Assembly: GCA_039936115.1 (NCBI GenBank)
Contig: JBDTIZ010000049.1
Coordinates: 1-23,914 of the forward strand
Length of the DNA stretch: 23,914 nucleotides
Direction: 5' to 3'
Source: DATIJJ01 sp039936115
Lineage (GTDB): Bacteria > Pseudomonadota > Gammaproteobacteria > DSM-16500
In this document: positions 7,887-15,569 of the stretch, in pieces
How the letters are laid out: each line of letters starts with the position of its first letter
How positions within the stretch are numbered: the stretch's first letter is position 1
Notes under the pieces: generated by a model
What the model saw: only the letters and a program-made list of their open reading frames with translations
Told to the model about the DNA's origin: nothing
The model's database searches: none
Translations under genes and position numbers: made by a program

Positions 7887-7919
7887 GGTGTCACCCCGCA
7901 ACAAGTGCGGAGTGACACC
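7887..7919. repeat. Palindromic REP-like hairpin downstream of purA
   Basis: GGTGTCAC-c-CCGC pairs with GCGG-a-GTGACACC around a 7-nt loop: 12 bp with one C/A mismatch. It sits in the purA 3' flank. There is no T-tract, so it resembles a REP-type palindrome that may stabilise the transcript end more than a classical terminator. Confidence 0.6.
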
Positions 7920-7954
7920 ACACAAGTGCATCGTGTTGTGGTTTCCCACACGAA

Positions 7955-9283
7955 TCAAATAGCGGTATGCATCTCACAATTATTTATTGAATTTGCCAGC
8001 GGATGTCTCAGCACAATCGTTTCATTGCGATCAGGGCCCGTGGAAATAATGTCAATTGGGACACCTGCTAGTTCTTCTACACGGAGTAAATAATTTTTCG
8101 CATTCTGCGGAAGGTCTGCGAACTTTTTCACGCCGAAAGTTGTTTCACTCCAACCCGGAAAAGTTTCATAGATGGGTTCGCAAGCGAGTAACTCATCTGC
8201 ATCCGTTGGCATTTCGGTAATTTCTTTGCCGTGCAATCGATATTTCACGCAAATACGAATCGTGTCTAAGCCATCCAACACGTCTAATTTTGTCACGCAC
8301 AAGCCCGAAAAACTATTTAGCTGCATTGATCGACGTAAAATAACCATATCTAACCAACCGCAACGTCGTGGGCGTCCTGTGACCGAACCAAATTCGTTGC
8401 CACGTTTTGCCAACTGTTGACCAATTTCATCATGTAACTCCGTTGGAAAAGGGCCTGCGCCAACGCGAGTTGTATAAGCTTTCATGATTCCTAAAATATA
8501 ATCAAAATAACGCGGACCAAATCCACTGCCTATACTCGCAGCGCCTGCGACGGTATTTGAAGATGTCACAAATGGATAAGTCCCATGATCCACATCAAGC
8601 AACGTTCCTTGTGCACCTTCAAAAATAATATTATTACCTTGCTCTCTATGATGCGCTAATAATGCAGACACATCAGCGCGCATCGGACGTAATTGTGGTA
8701 CTAACGCCAGCGCACCGTCACAGACTTGATGGAAATCGATAGGATCGTGCTGATGATAATTTTGTAAAATAAAATTATGATAATCGAGCGCTTCTTCTAA
8801 TTTTGCTCTAAATCGTTTTTCATCAAACAAATCACCGAAGCGCAATGCGCGACGCGCAACTTTATCTTCATATGCCGGCCCAATACCGCGTCCGGTTGTA
8901 CCAATTGCTGCTTTGCCTTTTGCTTTTTCACGCGCTTGATCGAGTGCAACGTGATAAGGCAGAATCAATGTACAAGCATCACTAATTCTAAGCTGCTTTG
9001 TGACTGGAATACCTTTTCGTTCCAGCTCACCCATTTCTTGCAGCAAAGCAGTTGGCGATAACACCACACCATTACCAATTAAACATTGTACATTGGGATG
9101 TAAAATGCCGGAGGGAATCAAACGCAATATTGTTTTTTCGCCATTGATAACCAAGGTATGTCCAGCATTATGTCCGCCTTGAAAGCGCACGACGACAGAC
9201 GCCTGATCCATTAACAAATCAACTACTTTACCTTTCCCCTCGTCGCCCCATTGGCTGCCGAGAATAATTATGCTTTTTCCCAT
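7955..9283 (-). CDS. purA: Adenylosuccinate synthetase
   Basis: PurA joins IMP and aspartate using GTP to make adenylosuccinate, the committed step to AMP. The 442-residue protein opens with the GTP-binding/catalytic signature GSQWGDEGKGK (9-19; catalytic Asp14) and GGHNAGHT (36-43; catalytic His42). It also has the IGTTGRGIGPAYEDK stretch, FEGAQGTLLDVDHGTYPFVTS and the GSVTGRPRRCGWLD segment. It is about 10 residues longer than E. coli PurA, with an extra hydrophilic C-terminus. It is the last gene of the minus-strand hfq-hflX-hflK-hflC-DUF2065-purA run, with a 20-bp gap from the DUF2065 gene. This order is the one known from E. coli. Confidence 0.97.
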   Translation of the reverse strand: MGKSIIILGSQWGDEGKGKVVDLLMDQASVVVRFQGGHNAGHTLVINGEKTILRLIPSGILHPNVQCLIGNGVVLSPTALLQEMGELERKGIPVTKQLRISDACTLILPYHVALDQAREKAKGKAAIGTTGRGIGPAYEDKVARRALRFGDLFDEKRFRAKLEEALDYHNFILQNYHQHDPIDFHQVCDGALALVPQLRPMRADVSALLAHHREQGNNIIFEGAQGTLLDVDHGTYPFVTSSNTVAGAASIGSGFGPRYFDYILGIMKAYTTRVGAGPFPTELHDEIGQQLAKRGNEFGSVTGRPRRCGWLDMVILRRSMQLNSFSGLCVTKLDVLDGLDTIRICVKYRLHGKEITEMPTDADELLACEPIYETFPGWSETTFGVKKFADLPQNAKNYLLRVEELAGVPIDIISTGPDRNETIVLRHPLANSINNCEMHTAI

Positions 9284-9303
9284 GTCACTCTCTTTTTATT
9301 TCT

Positions 9304-9486
9304 CTAATGTAATAAATATAAAATCCCTAACCCCATTAACATGCTCACCAATCCAAACACGCGCAATGTTTTATCCTGCTGCGTTAGGACTGTTTGCATT
9401 AATTGACGCCATACACGCGGAACTAAAAAAGGCAAAAAGCCCTCAATCACGAACATGAGAGCCAGTGCCATGAAAAATACTCGCAT
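9304..9486 (-). CDS. yjeT: DUF2065 (YjeT-family) small inner-membrane protein
   Basis: This 60-residue protein consists of two hydrophobic helices (about 2-22 and 42-59) linked by a short polar stretch with the conserved-looking PFLVPRVWR and RVFGL segments. It is the size and shape of DUF2065 proteins, and it sits in the place YjeT occupies in E. coli, between hflC and purA. Its start codon overlaps the hflC stop (TAATG), indicating translational coupling. The function is unknown; a role alongside the HflKC complex is only suggested by synteny. Confidence 0.85.
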   Translation of the reverse strand: MRVFFMALALMFVIEGFLPFLVPRVWRQLMQTVLTQQDKTLRVFGLVSMLMGLGILYLLH

Positions 9487-10391
9487 TATTTTTTACCTGT
9501 ATTTCCTTGCTTGCCGTGAAAGTAGCTAAAGAACTGTCCTTCCGGTTTTAATACTAGAACATCACTCTTATGCGCAAAACTATTTTGATACGCTTCTAAA
9601 CTGCGATAGAACGCATAAAAATCAGGATTAGAACTATAGGCCTGCGAATAAATTTGGGCAGCATCAAAATCACCTTTAGCACGTGCCGCGGCGCCTTGCA
9701 TTAAAGCTTGCGCTTTTATCACTGTGACTTTTTGGTCTGCAAGCGCTTTGATTTCTTCGGATTTCTCAACACCCTCAGCACGTTTTGCTTCAGCAAATTG
9801 TTTACGTTCGGTTTCCATTCGCTTAAAGACGGAATCAATAACATCTTTGGGTAGCGTAATTTGTTGAATACGCACATCGATGACATTAATGCCTTGATCT
9901 TTACCAACGGTATCCGCTAACTCTCTAATCGATGTCATCATACTTGTACGATCAGAAATGGCTTGGCTACTTGTTCGTCTGCCATATTCCGCGCGCACGA
10001 TATCATTTAAGCGTTGTTCCAGCAATGTTTCAGCCCAACTCACGCTGCCGCCCGTGCTGGTGTAAAATTTTGCTAAATTATTGATACGCCATTTCGCAAA
10101 ATACTCTACGACGAGATACGTTTGTTCTTTCGTTACGATGGTTAAAGGTTTAGACGTTGAAGTCGTCAGCTCTTGTAAACGCATATCAAAAACACGTACG
10201 GTATCGATAAACGGAATTTTAAAATGCAACCCTGGGCCTAAGACTCGTGGTTCCTTGTCCGATTGACTCACAATTTTGCCTAATCGCAAAATCAGTGCGC
10301 TCTCGCCTTCGCTGACCGTAAATGCGCTAAAGATGCCGATGAAAAATAGAAATACTACAATAATCGCCGCAGAAATTTTAGTTGGTGTCAT
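9486..10391 (-). CDS. hflC: HflC, SPFH-domain regulator of FtsH protease
   Basis: HflC pairs with HflK in the inner membrane. The large HflKC complex encloses the AAA+ protease FtsH and modulates its access to membrane substrates. The 301-residue protein has one N-terminal transmembrane helix (about 7-25), then the SPFH/band 7 domain starting at SEGESALILRLGKI. A long helical, Ala/Lys/Glu-rich region follows (about 205-250, EKSEEIKALADQ), and it ends hydrophilic. It overlaps hflK by 14 bp upstream and the DUF2065 gene by 1 bp downstream, so the three are clearly co-translated. Length is slightly under the E. coli protein's 334 residues. Confidence 0.95.
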   Translation of the reverse strand: MTPTKISAAIIVVFLFFIGIFSAFTVSEGESALILRLGKIVSQSDKEPRVLGPGLHFKIPFIDTVRVFDMRLQELTTSTSKPLTIVTKEQTYLVVEYFAKWRINNLAKFYTSTGGSVSWAETLLEQRLNDIVRAEYGRRTSSQAISDRTSMMTSIRELADTVGKDQGINVIDVRIQQITLPKDVIDSVFKRMETERKQFAEAKRAEGVEKSEEIKALADQKVTVIKAQALMQGAAARAKGDFDAAQIYSQAYSSNPDFYAFYRSLEAYQNSFAHKSDVLVLKPEGQFFSYFHGKQGNTGKK

Positions 10392-11589
10392 TTTTCACCT
10401 CCTGGCCTGTAGAGGGTGCGGTGTTATTATTTTGATAGGAAGTAGCTCGCATGCTACTCGGTAGCGACGCTGAATCCTGATTAATTAATTTATCTAACGG
10501 CAAGTACATCAAATTATTTCCGGAGTTTAAATCCACTAATACTTTCGTTGTGTTTTGTAAAATATTTTGCATCGCATCCAAATACATTCTTTCGCGCGTA
10601 ACATCTGGTGAACCGATATACGCTTTCAACACAGCTTGATAACGTGCCACATTAGCTTGTGACGCTAATACCACTTGTTGTTGGTAAGCCGTAGCATCTG
10701 CCAGAGTCCGTGCCGCCACACCTTGTGCGAGTGGAACAACTTTGCTGGCATAGGCTTGCGCTTGCTGAATATAAGTCGCTCGATCTTGATCAGCACGATT
10801 CACATCACTGAAAGCCGCACGCACTTGATCAGGCGCTTGCACTTTTCTTAAAGTCACAGCAATGACGTCAAGACCGGAATGATAGCTTCCCAATACTTTG
10901 GTCAGCCGATCCTTCACGCCAGAACTCACTGATTCACGCCCTATTGTTAAGACTTCATCCAACTTCATCGTGCCAATCACATCAGAAAGCACTCCTGATG
11001 CCACTTGCTGAATAGTATCGTCAGGGCTGACTATATTAAACAAATACGCATTAGGATCACTAATTCGATACTGGACATTTAATTCTACGTTAACGAGATT
11101 TTTAGATTGATCCGAGGAACCCATTACTTTTTTAACGTTATCGAGCGGAATGTATTGACTCGCTGTATCATTTTGATCAGATGATTTTGTGAGAAAATCA
11201 CCTTGCAACGAGAATGAATAAATCTTTCGAATATCGAGCAAATATTTCTGATCAATAAATCGTGCATACCAATGTAACCCGGGTTGTTCAACGTTAGAGA
11301 ATTTTCCAAAACGCAAGATAACGGCTTCTTCGGCAGGGTTTACAATGAATAATCCTGATAAAAACCAGGCGATCAGCAGTACCCCAATCACTAAACCCAG
11401 GCCATAACCCAATTCTTTCGAGTTAGACGGCTGCCAGTTATTACCTGTGCTTTTTTTACCTGTAACGAGACTTCGCAGCTTGCGGATGAACTCGCTAAGC
11501 ATTTTATCGAGATCAGGAGGCGTTTGGTCGCGTTTACCGCCCCAAGGATCTTGGTTTTTGTCATTGTTACCGGGTTCATTCCACGGCAT
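10378..11589 (-). CDS. hflK: HflK, SPFH-domain regulator of FtsH protease
   Basis: This is the partner of HflC in the membrane complex that restrains FtsH. A TTG 18 bases upstream extends the open frame, but the ATG at 11587-11589 is preceded by GGAG 8 nt away. It also gives the typical HflK opening MPWNEPGNN..DPWGG, so the protein is 403 residues. After the Gly/Pro/Asn-rich cytoplasmic leader there is one transmembrane helix (about 61-83). The SPFH domain follows (NPAEEAVILRFGKF onward), then a helical arm and a low-complexity Asn/Thr-rich C-terminus. It is separated from hflX by 308 bp containing an inverted-repeat element, unlike the tight spacing seen in E. coli, so it may need its own promoter. 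Confidence 0.95.
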   Translation of the reverse strand: MPWNEPGNNDKNQDPWGGKRDQTPPDLDKMLSEFIRKLRSLVTGKKSTGNNWQPSNSKELGYGLGLVIGVLLIAWFLSGLFIVNPAEEAVILRFGKFSNVEQPGLHWYARFIDQKYLLDIRKIYSFSLQGDFLTKSSDQNDTASQYIPLDNVKKVMGSSDQSKNLVNVELNVQYRISDPNAYLFNIVSPDDTIQQVASGVLSDVIGTMKLDEVLTIGRESVSSGVKDRLTKVLGSYHSGLDVIAVTLRKVQAPDQVRAAFSDVNRADQDRATYIQQAQAYASKVVPLAQGVAARTLADATAYQQQVVLASQANVARYQAVLKAYIGSPDVTRERMYLDAMQNILQNTTKVLVDLNSGNNLMYLPLDKLINQDSASLPSSMRATSYQNNNTAPSTGQEVKNDTN

Positions 11590-11713
11590 AAGCTGTACTC
11601 CGTTCAAACTGAAAACACTACTAAAGAAGAATTCTAGTAGGCAATAGGGTGATAAGCAACTTATACCTGCTTTTTTAATGTAGAGTGGATTAGGCCGCTT
11701 TTTGCCCTAACTC

Positions 11714-11819
11714 GTCATGCCAGCGTGCTTTTAGCTGGCATCCAGTCCAGCTCGTATGCCAATAAATCACCTCAAAGAAAAACCGTTCTAGATGCCTGCT
11801 AAAAGCACACTGGCATAAC
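11714..11819. repeat. MITE-like element with 32-bp inverted repeats between hflX and hflK
   Basis: The 32-bp arm at 11714-11745 (starting GTCATGCCAGCGTGC) is matched by the inverted arm at 11788-11819 with only four differences. The spacer is 42 bp. Inner parts of the arms (TGCCAG...CTGGCA type) are also partly self-complementary. The element accounts for about a third of the 308-bp hflX-hflK gap (11590-11897); the remainder is AT-rich with no gene and no convincing terminator. Such GTCATGCCAG palindromes are widespread small repeats in Legionellales and related genomes. Confidence 0.7.
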
Positions 11820-11897
11820 AGCAAAAAGATAGATTACGGTAAAAACGTACTACCTATTATTAAAGTTTTTTAAAATACAATAGCTTCAGGCTAGCCA

Positions 11898-13178
11898 CTA
11901 CAATAAGTCCAACTTGTGACTACCAGATACCTTCATCACCCTACCCCATTCATTTTTGGGCATACGAACAATAAGATGACTATTTCCCTCTTCATCTGTT
12001 TCTTCAGAAACCACAGCGGCCAAACGATAAAGTTCTGCGCGTAATTTTGCCTCTTTAGGAGATAAAACCAACATGCGCTGGATCATATCTTTACCAATTG
12101 CTTCGGCAATTGCTTCACGCAACTCTATCAGGCCTGATCCATTTTCTGCGGATACCCGTACACGTCGAACATTGGCCTCACCATCGCGATCGATGCCAGG
12201 CGTCAGTTCTTTACAGAGATCAATCTTATTGTAAACCAAGAGTTGCTGCACTCCCCCTGCACCTATTGCATCAAGAACGGAGCGGACTTGGTCGATATTA
12301 GCTTGCTTGTTAAGATCGCTTGCATCGACGATATGTAACAATAAATCTGCTTCACAGACTTCCTCTAAGGTTGCGTGAAATGCATCGACTAAATCATGCG
12401 GTAAATGACGAATAAACCCCACCGTATCCGCTAAAATGACAGGCCCAATCTCCGCTAATTCGATACGGCGCAATGTAGGATCCAGCGTTGCGAAAAGACG
12501 ATTCGCTACGTAAACTTCTGCGCCCGTTAAGCGATTAAACAAGGTCGACTTACCCGCATTTGTATAACCCACTAAAGCTGCCGTGCATATTGCTGCACGC
12601 TGACGTGCGCGTCGACTTTGTTCACGTTGTTTACGGACTCTGATTAAGCGTTTCGTAATAAATTGAATTCGAGCACGAAGTAAACGTCGATCAGTCTCTA
12701 ACTGAGTTTCACCTGGACCTCGCAAGCCAATACCACCGCGCTGTCTTTCTAAGTGAGTCCAACCACGAACTAATCGTGTTGACATATGTTTTAAAAGAGC
12801 CAGTTCGACTTGAAGTTTGCCTTCAAAACTGCGGGCGCGTTGAGCAAAGATATCGAGAATCAAACCAATGCGATCAATGACCCGGCATTGGAAATGCCGT
12901 TCAAGATTACGCTCCTGGGCCGGTGAAAGCTCATGATTAAAAATAACCAATTCGGCATTGTGCAATTTGACACTTGCACGTATTTCGTCAGCTTTACCTG
13001 CACCGACAAAATATTTGGGACTAGGGGTTTGGCGTGTTCCGGTGATAATGTCGACGGGCTCTGCTCCTGCAGATCGGGCAAGTTCCTTAAATTCGATTAA
13101 GTCTTCTTGCATCCCACCCGCAGGAAAATCAATATGAACAAGTACGGCGCATTCACCGCCTTCTGGGCGGTCTATCAA
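11898..13178 (-). CDS. hflX: GTPase HflX, ribosome-rescue factor
   Basis: HflX is a translational GTPase that binds the 50S subunit and splits stalled ribosomes, notably under stress. The 426-residue protein has the N-terminal HflX domain, then the linker signature GGIGLRGPGETQLETDRR (148-165). The G domain carries G1 GYTNAGKS (204-211), G3 DTVGF (251-255) and G4 NKID (317-320), followed by a C-terminal domain. The start is a TTG at 13176-13178 with GAGGA seven nt upstream; no ATG fits. It lies 12 bp after hfq, so the two form one transcription unit as in E. coli. Confidence 0.95.
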   Translation of the reverse strand: MIDRPEGGECAVLVHIDFPAGGMQEDLIEFKELARSAGAEPVDIITGTRQTPSPKYFVGAGKADEIRASVKLHNAELVIFNHELSPAQERNLERHFQCRVIDRIGLILDIFAQRARSFEGKLQVELALLKHMSTRLVRGWTHLERQRGGIGLRGPGETQLETDRRLLRARIQFITKRLIRVRKQREQSRRARQRAAICTAALVGYTNAGKSTLFNRLTGAEVYVANRLFATLDPTLRRIELAEIGPVILADTVGFIRHLPHDLVDAFHATLEEVCEADLLLHIVDASDLNKQANIDQVRSVLDAIGAGGVQQLLVYNKIDLCKELTPGIDRDGEANVRRVRVSAENGSGLIELREAIAEAIGKDMIQRMLVLSPKEAKLRAELYRLAAVVSEETDEEGNSHLIVRMPKNEWGRVMKVSGSHKLDLL

Positions 13179-13190
13179 TTTTAAATCCTC

Positions 13191-13490
13191 TTATTCTTTA
13201 GCAGAGGTATGTTGTCCATTGTTACCATTGCTGATGACAGGAGCACTACTGCCGCCACTTGTGTTGCTATAATCCATGGGCGATGAAACATTACGTGCAG
13301 GTACTACGGTTGAAATCGCATGCTTATAAACCATTTGGCTAACTGTATTTTTTAATAACACAACGAATTGATCAAAAGACTCGATCAGTCCTTGCAATTT
13401 AATTCCATTGACTAAATAAATTGATACAGGCACTTTTTCTTTCCGCAGCGTATTCAAAAAAGGATCTTGTAATGATGGCCCTTTTGTCAT
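13191..13490 (-). CDS. hfq: RNA chaperone Hfq
   Basis: Hfq forms a hexameric Sm-like ring that matches small RNAs to mRNAs. Two in-frame ATGs exist. The inner one (13488-13490) is preceded by GGAG 9 nt away and gives the canonical N-terminus MTKGPSLQDPFLN, so I choose it (99 residues). The Sm1 region (VSIYLVNGIKLQGLIESFDQFVVLL) and the Sm2 motif (YKHAISTVVP) are intact. The C-terminal tail is Ser/Gly/Asn-rich and disordered. It heads the hflX/hflK/hflC/purA run, but miaA, which usually precedes hfq, is missing here. The 279 bp upstream separate it from a divergent gene. Confidence 0.97.
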   Translation of the reverse strand: MTKGPSLQDPFLNTLRKEKVPVSIYLVNGIKLQGLIESFDQFVVLLKNTVSQMVYKHAISTVVPARNVSSPMDYSNTSGGSSAPVISNGNNGQHTSAKE

Positions 13491-13685
13491 ATTTTTATTC
13501 TCCATTTTCTAATTAGAAATCACATAAATAATCAACGCGTTGAGGATACTCCAATATGCCGTGCTCAAGCAACAAATTCATTACCTCTTGAATTGTATCG
13601 AAAAACTGCCTACTTATGGACTTTGGCTGACAACAATAATAGTGTAATTCTTACGCTGATTTTGCCGAAGTCGTTTGCTCTAAAT

Positions 13686-13715
13686 TTGATTTTTCTTTAA
13701 CATACTGCCTAATAT
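13686..13715 (+). promoter_or_regulatory. Possible promoter of the zinc-ribbon gene
   Basis: TTGATT (13686-13691), an 18-bp spacer and TAATAT (13710-13715) lie about 55 bp before the start codon in an AT-rich divergent gap. This is motif evidence only. The gene itself has no visible Shine-Dalgarno sequence. Confidence 0.35.
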
Positions 13716-13769
13716 ATTATTAACATTATCCTACATCTAACGTCCCATTAGTGCTTCACCCCCAAAATT

Positions 13770-14564
13770 ATGGCTAAACGCAAATCATTAACACGCATCT
13801 GTACTGCTTGCGGCATCGAAAAACCGTTATCGGCTTTTCTGCACATCAGTGGAGCGCAAGGAACAACGTATGGAACAATTTGTTCCACGTGTCGTAGCGC
13901 CGGAATTACGGAAAAATCAAACGAACTGCTGACCGAAGATGAACGCAGCGGAACGTCGTCTGGCATCCGGATAGGCTCTAAACAAAAAGTTGAGATTGAA
14001 AAACAAAAGAAACTCGAATTTAAAGAATTTAAAGAAAAACAAGTAGATGAAGTTAAAAAGCGCGAGAAAACCTCATACGAAAAACTTGAACGCACTGAAC
14101 AAACAGAAAAAGCAGAAAAAGATCACCGCAAAACATTTATTGATGCGAAAAAACAAGGCTTTTTAAACTATCAAACAAAGCCGCCGTTAAGCAGTCAATC
14201 TGTCATTGGACAAAAAAGGGATGACCGTCCGTCGGGGATGCCTTTTATTGAGGAAAAACGTCAGGTTGTCGATGCTAAAAACGTTGAAGACGTGATTAGA
14301 CAAGAGCTTAACAATACAACTGTTGACCTTAGTGGGGCGCCTCTTGTTGAGAAACAAAGCAATGTGGAGAGTCGCGACAATCCTACTTTTAGAAAATTCC
14401 AAGCCTGGTTAGGCAGCGATGCGCCTCTCATGAAAACCATGTCGCAACTTTACAAAACGCCTGTTGCTCAGAGCAAAACATCTGGTGCGCCACAACAAAA
14501 AAGTGAAAAAGAAACGCCGCATCATGCTGAAAAACCGCATGGGCCTTCTTCGCGCAAGCGTTGA
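13770..14564 (+). CDS. Unknown zinc-ribbon, lysine/glutamate-rich protein
   Basis: I do not recognise this 264-residue protein. Residues 11-41 form a treble-clef or zinc-ribbon candidate: CTAC (Cys11, Cys14) and CSTC (Cys38, Cys41), with the GxEKPLSAF stretch typical of small HNH-like zinc modules but no following HNH residues. Residues 70-125 are an extremely charged Lys/Glu helix, probably coiled-coil. The rest is disordered, ending in a basic tail (GPSSRKR). It has no signal peptide or membrane segment. The ATG has no Shine-Dalgarno sequence, and no better start lies upstream in frame. It is divergent from hfq and converges on icmQ, with a long hairpin between. A DNA/RNA-binding or effector role is possible but unproven. 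Confidence 0.7.
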   Translation: MAKRKSLTRICTACGIEKPLSAFLHISGAQGTTYGTICSTCRSAGITEKSNELLTEDERSGTSSGIRIGSKQKVEIEKQKKLEFKEFKEKQVDEVKKREKTSYEKLERTEQTEKAEKDHRKTFIDAKKQGFLNYQTKPPLSSQSVIGQKRDDRPSGMPFIEEKRQVVDAKNVEDVIRQELNNTTVDLSGAPLVEKQSNVESRDNPTFRKFQAWLGSDAPLMKTMSQLYKTPVAQSKTSGAPQQKSEKETPHHAEKPHGPSSRKR

Positions 14565-14608
14565 TTGTGCTCATTGTAGGATCTTAATCCTGGGCTAAAA
14601 TATTTTAA

Positions 14609-14672
14609 TACCCTCCCCAACCCTCTCTTCCCGCCAAAAGCGCGGGAGGAGAGGGTTGGGGAGAGGAGGGTA
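14609..14672. repeat. 64-bp palindromic repeat acting as intergenic hairpin
   Basis: Nested arms TACCCTCC/GGAGGGTA, CAACCCTCTC/GAGAGGGTTG and CCCGC/GCGGG fold almost the entire 64 bp into one long stem around a CAAAA-containing loop. It lies between the converging zinc-ribbon gene and icmQ and is followed by TTAAAATATTTT on the minus strand, so it could also end the icmQ transcript. A degenerate relative lies at 21294-21340, pointing to a dispersed family. Confidence 0.7.
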
Positions 14673-14693
14673 GACTGGACTCGATGTTATTTT

Positions 14694-15272
14694 TCAACTT
14701 TTTTTCACAAACTCGCCCATAGGACTCATCGTGTAATCATGCTCATTGTGAGTAAAAACAATAAAATTTTCAAAACGCAAAGAACCTTCTTTCACTCTGA
14801 TGAGCGGATTGCCAAGCGTGTCTTGTTTAGTAGAATCGGGGCGAGTCAGCATATCTTCTTGATTCACAGAAACCGTTATAAAAGCATGTTGCTGTTTATT
14901 AGATTTCGATCGGATATAGGTCTCAATAGCGTGCCTATCCGTATAGATAGGTCGATTTACACTATGCTCATAAAAAACTTTGGGCGTTAACAGCGCTGCC
15001 CAGCTGCGTAAGATCGCGCCTTGAGTATTATAAAGGTAAACATAAATTTGAACTTTATTAGAAGGACCCACCGCTTTCACTTGGTGTTTTTCGGATTTAG
15101 CAGACTTTAAGTGCGTCTCCATTTCGGACAACAAACCATTCAAACGATCGCGGACAAAACGAAACTTATCGCCTACCTGATATTTTTGTCTAAGGTCTTC
15201 ATCATGCTGAATCGCTTCACGAATCAGTTGAATTAATTTTTCGTGTTGCTCTAATTCATTATCAGTCGGCAT
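14694..15272 (-). CDS. icmQ: IcmQ, Dot/Icm type IVB secretion system protein
   Basis: IcmQ is an essential Dot/Icm component, cytoplasmic but able to insert in membranes, kept in check by the chaperone IcmR in Legionella. Its C-terminal domain has an ADP-ribosyltransferase-like fold that binds NAD. This protein is 192 residues, matching IcmQ's about 191. It has a helical charged N-terminal domain (1-60, the partner-binding region in Legionella) and a linker. The C-terminal domain has the IcmQ-like landmarks IYVYLYNTQG (76-85), W91, RPIYTD (107-112), RSKSNK (121-126), VNQEDML (136-142), DTLGNPL (151-157) and LRFENF (165-170). I recognise the pattern from memory of the Legionella protein; no alignment was run. 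It lies 45 bp downstream of a small helical gene, the position IcmR/FIR partners occupy. Other dot/icm genes are not in this window. The Shine-Dalgarno sequence is weak. Confidence 0.82.
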   Translation of the reverse strand: MPTDNELEQHEKLIQLIREAIQHDEDLRQKYQVGDKFRFVRDRLNGLLSEMETHLKSAKSEKHQVKAVGPSNKVQIYVYLYNTQGAILRSWAALLTPKVFYEHSVNRPIYTDRHAIETYIRSKSNKQQHAFITVSVNQEDMLTRPDSTKQDTLGNPLIRVKEGSLRFENFIVFTHNEHDYTMSPMGEFVKKS

Positions 15273-15317
15273 TATCTATAATCAACTCTAAAATTAAGGC
15301 TATAGGCCCCATTATAT

Positions 15318-15536
15318 TTATAATCTTCTTTTTGAGGAATCAATTAAACCCAATTCTTCGATAATTTTACTGACTTTATTGATATGTAATGAGGTTTCAA
15401 GAAGATATTGGACTGATTTCGGGGGACTACCCGTGGTTGAAGGGGCTGCATTTTGCAAACCCATCGCTAAGCCGTATGCTTGAGTCGCGATTTCATGCAG
15501 AGTATTTTTCGCAGCATTCATTTCAGATGTTGGCAT
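15318..15536 (-). CDS. Candidate FIR (IcmR functional homologue), IcmQ chaperone
   Basis: This 72-residue protein is predicted by eye to be a helical hairpin: helix 1 about residues 4-29, a Pro/Ser/Thr/Gly loop (31-40), helix 2 about 41-63, and a basic tail SSKRRL. Both helices are amphipathic (for example LLETSLHINKVSKIIEEL). In Legionella and Coxiella the gene directly upstream of icmQ encodes a small helical protein (IcmR, or non-homologous FIR proteins). These proteins bind IcmQ's N-terminal domain and evolve so fast that homology is lost. Position, size, architecture and co-orientation fit that role here; sequence alone cannot prove it. It starts 33 bp after trmL ends, with GAGA before the ATG, and may share the mlaA-trmL transcript. 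An AT-rich stretch in front could also hold its own promoter. Confidence 0.6.
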   Translation of the reverse strand: MPTSEMNAAKNTLHEIATQAYGLAMGLQNAAPSTTGSPPKSVQYLLETSLHINKVSKIIEELGLIDSSKRRL

Positions 15537-15569
15537 AAAGATCTCGCTTTTGTATTTATTTTTATTTAT

